64,000 nt of DNA from Pseudoxanthomonas sp. SL93 (lineage in GTDB: Bacteria > Pseudomonadota > Gammaproteobacteria > Xanthomonadales > Xanthomonadaceae), in the NCBI RefSeq assembly GCF_026625825.1, contig NZ_CP113065.1, forward strand, positions 992,001-1,056,000, given 5' to 3'. Below are positions 58,755 through 64,000 of this stretch, in pieces (position 1 is the stretch's first letter; each line of letters starts with the position of its first letter). Both the position numbers and the translations under genes were made by a program. A model generated the notes under the pieces. That model searched no databases. It was given only the letters and a program-made list of their open reading frames with translations, and was not told the origin of the DNA.

Positions 58755-59918
58755 TCACTCCATCCCTGGACGGCTTTGCACCGTCGAGTAGCGTTGGCAG
58801 ATGTCGTCCAGCCGCGCCCGCCCCCGGATCAGCGCGTCGACACATGCGGGATCGAACAGGCGACCACGCTGGGCATACAGGTAGGCCAGGGCGGCGTCCT
58901 TCTCCCAGGCCTTCTTGTACGGGCGTGGCGAAATCAACGCATCGAACACATCCGCAACGGCCACTATCCTCGCTTCCAACGGGATTTCCTCGCCCACGAG
59001 GCCATCGGGGTAGCCGCTGCCGTCGTAGCGTTCGTGGTGGCGCAGGGCGATCAGCGCGCCCGTCTGGATGAAGCGGTTCTGGCTGCCGGACAGCAGCTGG
59101 TGGCCGATCTTGGGGTGGCGGCGCATCACGTCGGTCTCTTCCGCGGTCAGCGGCCCCGCCTTCATCAGCACCGAATCGGGAATGGCGATCTTGCCCATGT
59201 CGTGCAGCGGGGCGGCCAGCTCGATGGCACGCACCTCGTCCTCGGGCAGGCCCAGCTGCTCGGCGATCAGGCCGGCCACGTGCGCCATGCGCTCCAGGTA
59301 GGCACTGGTGCCGCTGTCGCGGTACTCGATGGCCCGTGCCAGCCGCGACAGCGTCTCGCGTTCGCGCTCCTCCACCTCGTGCATGCTGGACAGCAACCGC
59401 TGCTCCAGCGACAACGCACGCTGTTTGACGTTCTCGGACTGCTGGCGCAACTGCAGCAGGTTGCGGCAACGCGCGCGCAGCTCGCGCGGACGGACCGGCT
59501 TGACCAGGAAATCGATGACGCCAGCTTCCAGCGCGGCCTGCCGGATGGGCTCGTCGCCGACCACGGTGATCAGGATGATGGCGATGTCGCGATGCATCGG
59601 CAGCCGGCGGAAACGGCGGGCGAATTCCAGCCCGTCCATGCCCGGCATGCGGTAGTCCAGCAGCAGCAGGTCGGTGCGGTTCTTCTCGCACCATTCCAGG
59701 GCCGCCAGCGGATCGCCGAAATCATGGACGCTCAGTTCGGACGCGATGTCCTCGATGACATGGCGCAGCATCGTGCGCGCGGACGTCTGATCGTCGACGA
59801 TGACGATATTCAATGCAGATCCAACCCCTTGGGGCCACATCAAGTGGCTGTCGGGCAAGGATACTCCGGCGACGGCGGGACTGGCATCTAACATGTCGGT
59901 AGGCCTGTTCGATGACAC
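58755..59918 (-). CDS. rpfG: RpfG response regulator with HD-GYP domain
   Basis: A 387-residue protein. The receiver domain (~35-150) has the acidic pocket in NIVIVDDQTSARTML and the phosphorylated Asp in LLLLDYRMPGMDGLEF. The HD-GYP cyclic-di-GMP phosphodiesterase domain (~175-385) includes APLHDMGKIAIPDSVLM and LRHHERYDGSGYPDGL. RpfG lowers cyclic-di-GMP when DSF is sensed. The first ~30 residues before the receiver domain are poorly conserved and the true start may be downstream. No RpfH lies between it and rpfC. Confidence 0.96.
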   Translation of the reverse strand: MSSNRPTDMLDASPAVAGVSLPDSHLMWPQGVGSALNIVIVDDQTSARTMLRHVIEDIASELSVHDFGDPLAALEWCEKNRTDLLLLDYRMPGMDGLEFARRFRRLPMHRDIAIILITVVGDEPIRQAALEAGVIDFLVKPVRPRELRARCRNLLQLRQQSENVKQRALSLEQRLLSSMHEVEERERETLSRLARAIEYRDSGTSAYLERMAHVAGLIAEQLGLPEDEVRAIELAAPLHDMGKIAIPDSVLMKAGPLTAEETDVMRRHPKIGHQLLSGSQNRFIQTGALIALRHHERYDGSGYPDGLVGEEIPLEARIVAVADVFDALISPRPYKKAWEKDAALAYLYAQRGRLFDPACVDALIRGRARLDDICQRYSTVQSRPGME

Positions 59919-60241
59919 GGGCCGATGATGAACCGGCCAGGTACACGAGGGAAACCGATCCGAATCCGGGAGCCCCCTCCCCTGACTTCTATCGGCCTGG
60001 CGGGCGGAATATTGACCGCCCGTCTAGGAGTGTCTCGCAGGAAGCATGCCAGCCCGCGCGTGCAATGGCGTGACGAGGGAAAACGAGATCTTCATCACGT
60101 ATTTCAATGGCTTGCCGCATGCCTTCTTGGCAGCCTCCGGCGGACCAGGGCGCATTGTGGGCCGAAGCGCCCCCCAGCGTCACCTGCGGCGAAGCGGCCA
60201 TTGCCGTGCCGCGTCACTCTTTTGACGCAGCGGGCGGCCGA
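59919..60241. other. Intergenic region between rpfG and lysS
   Basis: About 320 bp without a gene. GCGTCA-CTCTT-TGACGC (about 60211-60228) forms a 6-bp hairpin shortly after the lysS stop on the minus strand and may help end the lysS transcript. The rpfG promoter must lie in the part near 59920-60000. I see nothing else I can name. Confidence 0.5.
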
Positions 60242-61765
60242 TCAGCCCTGGTTTTCCGGCCGCATGTACGGGAACAGCAGGACATCACGGATGGAATCCG
60301 AGCCGGTCATCATCATCACCAGGCGGTCGATGCCGATGCCCAAGCCCCCCGTGGGCGGCAGGCCCACTTCGAGCGCACGGATGTAGTCCTCATCGAAATG
60401 CATGGCTTCATCATCGCCGCCTTCCTTCGCCTGCACCTGCGCCATGAACCGCGCAGCCTGGTCTTCCGGGTCGTTCAGCTCGGAGAAGCCGTTGGCGATC
60501 TCCTTGCCGTTGATGAACAGCTCGAAGCGGTCGGTGTAGCCCGGCTGGTCGTCGTTGGCGCGCGCCAGCGGCGACACTTCCACCGGGTGATCGGTGATGA
60601 AAGTGGGCTGCACCAGGGTGTGCTCCACCGTCTTCTCGAATATCTCGAGCAGCAGCCTGCCCCAGCCATAGGAAGGCTTGACGTGGATCTTCAGGCGTTC
60701 GCAATGGCGCACCAGCGCGTCGCGGTCGGTGCAGTCGCTGGCGGTGATTTCCGGGTTGTGGTGGCGTACGGCTTCGTCCATGCGCCAGCGACGGAACGCC
60801 GGCTCCAGGTCGATGGCCTGCCCTTCCCATTCCACGCTGCCGGTGCCCAGCACTTCGTGGGCCACATCGCGGATGACGCCTTCGGTGAGGTCCATGATCT
60901 CGGTGTACGTGGCGTAGGCCTCGTACAGCTCCAGCATGGTGAACTCCGGATTGTGGCGGGTGCTGACGCCTTCGTTGCGGAAGTTGCGGTTGATTTCGTA
61001 GACGCGCTCCAGGCCGCCCACGACCAGGCGCTTCAGGTACAGCTCCGGCGCCACGCGCAGGTACAGATCGAGGTCCAGCGCGTTGTGATGGGTCGTGAAC
61101 GGCTTGGCGGCGGCGCCACCGGGGATGTAGTGCATCATCGGCGTCTCCACTTCCAGGAAGCGGCGTGCATCCAGCCATTCCCGGATCGCGCGGATGATGC
61201 GCGAACGCTTGATGAAGACGTCGCGCGCTTCCGGCGTGACGATCAGGTCCACGTAACGCTGGCGGTAGCGCTGCTCCACGTCCGACAGGCCATGCCACTT
61301 GTCCGGCAGCGGTCGCAGCGACTTGGTCAGCAGGCGCAGCGACTCCGCCTTCACCGACAGTTCGCCGGTACGGGTGCGGGTCAGGCCGCCTTCGACCCCG
61401 ACGATGTCGCCGATGTCCCAGCCCTTGAAGGCCTCGTAGGTGTCTCCGAGCGTGTTCGACTGCAGGAACAACTGGATGCGGCCGGTCTCGTCCTGGATCT
61501 GCACGAAGCTGGCCTTGCCCATCACCCGCTTGGCCATCAGGCGGCCCGCCAGCTTGACCGTGCGCGCAGTGCCCTCCAGCGATTCCGCCGACCAGAGATC
61601 CTGGTCTGCGTACTGCGCGTGCAGGTCGCCGGCGTAATCGCTGCGACGGAAATCGTTCGGGAACGCGATGCCCTGCCCGCGCAGTGCCGTCAGTTTCGCG
61701 CGACGCTCGGCGATGAGGCTGTTCTCGTCGACGGGAATCTGCGGCGCGGGAGTCTGGTCGGTCAT
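60242..61765 (-). CDS. lysS: Lysyl-tRNA synthetase (class II)
   Basis: A 507-residue class IIb aminoacyl-tRNA synthetase. The start is the ATG at 61765 ([20 protein letters not shown]). The OB-fold anticodon-binding domain covers ~60-165. Motif 2 lies in [20 protein letters not shown] and motif 3 in [20 protein letters not shown]. It follows prfB on the same strand, as in E. coli (prfB-lysS). Confidence 0.97.
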   Translation of the reverse strand: MTDQTPAPQIPVDENSLIAERRAKLTALRGQGIAFPNDFRRSDYAGDLHAQYADQDLWSAESLEGTARTVKLAGRLMAKRVMGKASFVQIQDETGRIQLFLQSNTLGDTYEAFKGWDIGDIVGVEGGLTRTRTGELSVKAESLRLLTKSLRPLPDKWHGLSDVEQRYRQRYVDLIVTPEARDVFIKRSRIIRAIREWLDARRFLEVETPMMHYIPGGAAAKPFTTHHNALDLDLYLRVAPELYLKRLVVGGLERVYEINRNFRNEGVSTRHNPEFTMLELYEAYATYTEIMDLTEGVIRDVAHEVLGTGSVEWEGQAIDLEPAFRRWRMDEAVRHHNPEITASDCTDRDALVRHCERLKIHVKPSYGWGRLLLEIFEKTVEHTLVQPTFITDHPVEVSPLARANDDQPGYTDRFELFINGKEIANGFSELNDPEDQAARFMAQVQAKEGGDDEAMHFDEDYIRALEVGLPPTGGLGIGIDRLVMMMTGSDSIRDVLLFPYMRPENQG

Positions 61766-61851
61766 GGCGGAGGTTGTCTGCTGGCTGTTGGCGCCGGGCG
61801 TGCCCGGCTTGGAGGGGATGAAGCGGAGGAGCGGGCCCCGCTCTAGCTGGG

Positions 61852-62977
61852 TCAGGCGTCGATGCGTTTGGAGCCGGCTTCCAGGCCGGACTTCAGGCTG
61901 GCCTCGACGAACTCGTCCAGGTCGCCGTCCAGCACCTTCTGCGTATCCGTGCGTTCGATGCCGGTGCGCAGGTCCTTGATGCGGCTCTGGTCCAGCACGT
62001 AGTTGCGGATCTGGCTGCCCCAGCCGATGTCGGACTTGGTGGCTTCCACCGCATCGCGCTCGGCATTGCGCTTCTGGATCTCCAGTTCGTACAGCTTGGC
62101 GGCCAGCATCTTCATCGCGTTGTCGCGGTTCTGGTGCTGGCTGCGGCCGGTCTGGCACGCCACCACGATGCCGGTCGGCACGTGGGTGATGCGCACGGCC
62201 GACTCGGTCTTGTTGACGTGCTGGCCGCCGGCGCCGGAGGACCGGTACACGTCGGTCTTCAGGTCGGCCGGATTGATGTCGATGTCGATGTTGTCGTCGA
62301 CTTCAGGCGACACGAACACCGAGGTGAAGCTGGTGTGGCGGCGATTGTCGGAGTCGAACGGCGACTTGCGCACCAGGCGGTGCACGCCGGTTTCAGTCTT
62401 CAGCCAGCCGTAGGCGAAATCGCCTTCCACGCGCAACGTGGCGGACTTGATGCCGGCCACGTCGCCGCCGCTGGCTTCCATCAGCTCGGTCTTCCAGCCG
62501 CGCGACTCGCACCAGCGCAGGTACATGCGCAGCAGGATTTCGGCCCAGTCCTGGGCCTCGGTGCCACCGGCGCCGGCCTGGATGTCGACGAACGCATTCG
62601 AGCTGTCCATCTTGCCGGAGAACATGCGCTGGAACTCCAGCTTGTCCACATGCGTGGCATAGCGCTCGACGTCGGCCACCACGGCATGCGCGGTGTCCTC
62701 GTCGTCCTCGCTTTCGGCCAGCTCCAGCAGTTCTTCCGCACCGACCAGGCCTTCGTCGATCGAGCGGATGCCGTTGACGGTCTTGTCCAGCAGCGAACGC
62801 TCGCGGCCCAGGGCCTGCGCGGTTTCGGGGTTGTTCCAGATATCGGGGCTTTCCAGCTCCCGGTTCACTTCTTCCAGACGCTCACGCTTGGCGTCGTAGT
62901 CAAAGATACCCCCGGAGCGAAGCCAACCGTTCCTGCAGGTCGGCGATGCGCTGGCGGATGGGATTCAGTTCAATCAT
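61852..62977 (-). CDS. prfB: Peptide chain release factor RF2 (programmed +1 frameshift)
   Basis: RF2 recognises UGA and UAA. The first 25 codons (62977-62903, [20 protein letters not shown], then LRGYL) end at a TGA. Translation shifts +1 there and continues [11 protein letters not shown] into the main part read from 62901 to 61852. The SPF tripeptide (VRKSPFDSD) decodes the stop, and GGQ ([15 protein letters not shown]) is the catalytic loop. Total length about 363 residues, normal for RF2. The autoregulatory frameshift makes RF2 control its own synthesis. Confidence 0.95.
62900..62913 (-). other. prfB: Programmed +1 frameshift site of prfB
   Basis: On the minus strand the site reads GGGGGTATCTTTGAC, with an internal Shine-Dalgarno-like GGGGG followed by the slippery CTT-TGA. 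It differs from the E. coli site only in the base just before the G run. RF2 shortage stalls the ribosome at TGA and favours slippage from CTT to TTT. Confidence 0.93.
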
Positions 62978-63125
62978 GGTGCGGCGCGTGTGGGGTTGAG
63001 TCGGCCGGAAAGGATACCAGAGCGCCGTCGGGACGGGATTTCCGCCCGCGCGGCCCGTGCCTGGACCGGTTGCGGAACAGGACTTGCAACGCGAACCAGG
63101 CCACACCGACCGCGTAGGAACCGGC

Positions 63126-64000
63126 ATGCCCCCCGTCCCCTCCCTGCCCCGCCTGCTGTGCTTCCCGCTGCTGTTTGCCAGCCTGTGGGGCTTGCCTTCG
63201 GCGTGGGCCTCGACGCCCGTCCAAGCGGCCACCTCAGTGCATGCGGACACCATCGCCCGCTGCCTGAAGCTGCGGCGCGACCAGCCCAGGACGGCGGTCG
63301 CGCTGGCCGAATCCCTGCTGGCGACGCCAGGGCTGCCGGTCGAGGACGAACTGAAGACGCTCAGCTGCCTTGGCATCGCGGCAGGCCTGCTGGGCGACGA
63401 TGCGCGCGCGACCGCAGCCGCGGCGCGCATGGAGCAGCAGGTCCAGGCACATCCCGCGCTGGCGCCCGATTTCACGCTGCGCGCGTATTCCCAGGCCGGC
63501 TCCGTCTACCAGGGCGCCGGACAGATCCATCGGGCCGAGGCGGCCTATCTGCAGGCGTACCGGATTTCCCAGCAGCTGGATGAGCGCGAGGCCGCCCTGA
63601 TCCAGGCCGCCACCCTGACCAACATCGGACTGATCCACGCCGACTATCTGGATTCGCCGGAGGTCGCCGACAGCTATTACCGGAAAGCCTTGGCCGCCGC
63701 CCGCTCGGTGCAGCTGGAAGACCCGCTGATCCTCCACAACCATGCGCTGAACCTGGTGAAGCTGGGTCGCGATACGGAAGCCCTGTCCGTCATCGACGAA
63801 GGCGAGGCCATGGCGAGACGCAAGGATGCCGTCGCGGTCACGCAGCGCCTCCGTGCCGAACGCGCCGGCCTCTGGATCCGCCAGGGGCGCCTGGAAGAAG
63901 CGCGCGCGTTGCTGGGCCAGGTCATCCACGAACAACGCCGCGACGCGGACCAGCCCGGGCTTGCCGGCTCGCTCGCCAAGCGCTCAACGCTCGAACGACT
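63126..64000 (+). CDS. Secreted/periplasmic TPR protein, N-terminal part (continues past window)
   Basis: The frame is open from the ATG at 63126 to the window end, at least 291 residues. It begins with a signal peptide (~1-29, cleavage AWA-ST). The rest is a series of helical TPR-like repeats, such as YSQAGSVYQGAGQIHRAEAA and LTNIGLIHADYLDSPEVADS. In Xanthomonadaceae such periplasmic TPR domains often precede a membrane helix and a GGDEF or histidine-kinase domain, which would lie beyond the window. Divergent from prfB. Confidence 0.8.
   Translation, partial: MPPVPSLPRLLCFPLLFASLWGLPSAWASTPVQAATSVHADTIARCLKLRRDQPRTAVALAESLLATPGLPVEDELKTLSCLGIAAGLLGDDARATAAAARMEQQVQAHPALAPDFTLRAYSQAGSVYQGAGQIHRAEAAYLQAYRISQQLDEREAALIQAATLTNIGLIHADYLDSPEVADSYYRKALAAARSVQLEDPLILHNHALNLVKLGRDTEALSVIDEGEAMARRKDAVAVTQRLRAERAGLWIRQGRLEEARALLGQVIHEQRRDADQPGLAGSLAKRSTLER

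Noticed and set aside
56766..59891. Plus-strand open frame of about 1040 codons
   Set aside because: It is antisense to rpfC and rpfG, which carry every expected motif.

Overview
The window comes from a high-GC gammaproteobacterium of the Xanthomonadaceae/Lysobacteraceae (Xanthomonas, Pseudoxanthomonas, Lysobacter and relatives). The main reason is a complete rpf quorum-sensing locus for diffusible signal factor (DSF): aconitase acnA, rpfB, rpfF, rpfC and rpfG, followed by lysS and prfB. Housekeeping blocks keep classical gammaproteobacterial order: ftsK-lolA-rarA-crcB divergent from trxB, aat-infA next to clpA-clpS, and nudJ-mnmA-hflD. I cannot name a species.

Layout. (1) 1-5.9 kb is an accessory island, visibly less GC-rich than the rest. 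It holds the end of a TIR-like gene, a SEC-C protein, two orphan antitoxin-like genes, a tyrosine recombinase divergent from a KfrA-like protein, a three-gene DEDD exonuclease / HAD / DEDD exonuclease operon, a tRNA-like gene and several long inverted repeats. It ends at a near-consensus dif (XerCD) site at 5864-5891, so it looks like an element integrated at dif; its left end lies outside the window. (2) 5.9-9.7 kb: hemN behind a perfect FNR/Anr box, azurin, and small envelope or unknown genes. (3) 9.8-18.1 kb: an ECF sigma/anti-sigma pair, then a lipid-modification operon (desaturase, flavoprotein, DUF1365, Cfa-type methyltransferase, DUF2878, DUF1295, second Cfa-like methyltransferase) whose neighbours all overlap by exactly 4 bp. 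(4) 18.1-22.9 kb: a five-gene Fap-like functional-amyloid operon with a very Gly/Asn/Asp/Ser-rich fibre protein, small secreted proteins, a C39 peptidase and a coiled-coil plus beta-barrel exporter. (5) 23.2-38.7 kb: core genes crcB, rarA, lolA, ftsK, trxB, a phosphoesterase, a FemAB-like protein, aat, infA, clpA, clpS, nudJ, mnmA, hflD. (6) 38.7-46.0 kb: a seven-gene biosynthetic operon (KAS III, ACP, GNAT-like protein, AsnB amidotransferase, AMP-ligase, ACP, NadE-like enzyme), most members overlapping, product unknown. (7) 46.0-64.0 kb: acnB, a VapBC-type toxin-antitoxin pair, acnA, two small secreted proteins, rpfB, rpfF, rpfC/rpfG, lysS, prfB with its programmed frameshift, and the start of a TPR protein.

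The genes form three functional groups beyond housekeeping: DSF signalling (RpfF makes DSF, RpfB processes fatty acids, RpfC/RpfG sense it and hydrolyse cyclic-di-GMP); envelope remodelling (lipid operon, amyloid operon, and possibly the ACP/amidotransferase cluster); and the island. The best candidates for something undescribed are the island operon that couples two DEDD exonucleases, a HAD RNA-repair-type phosphatase and an adjacent odd tRNA-like gene, and the seven-gene ACP/amidotransferase cluster.
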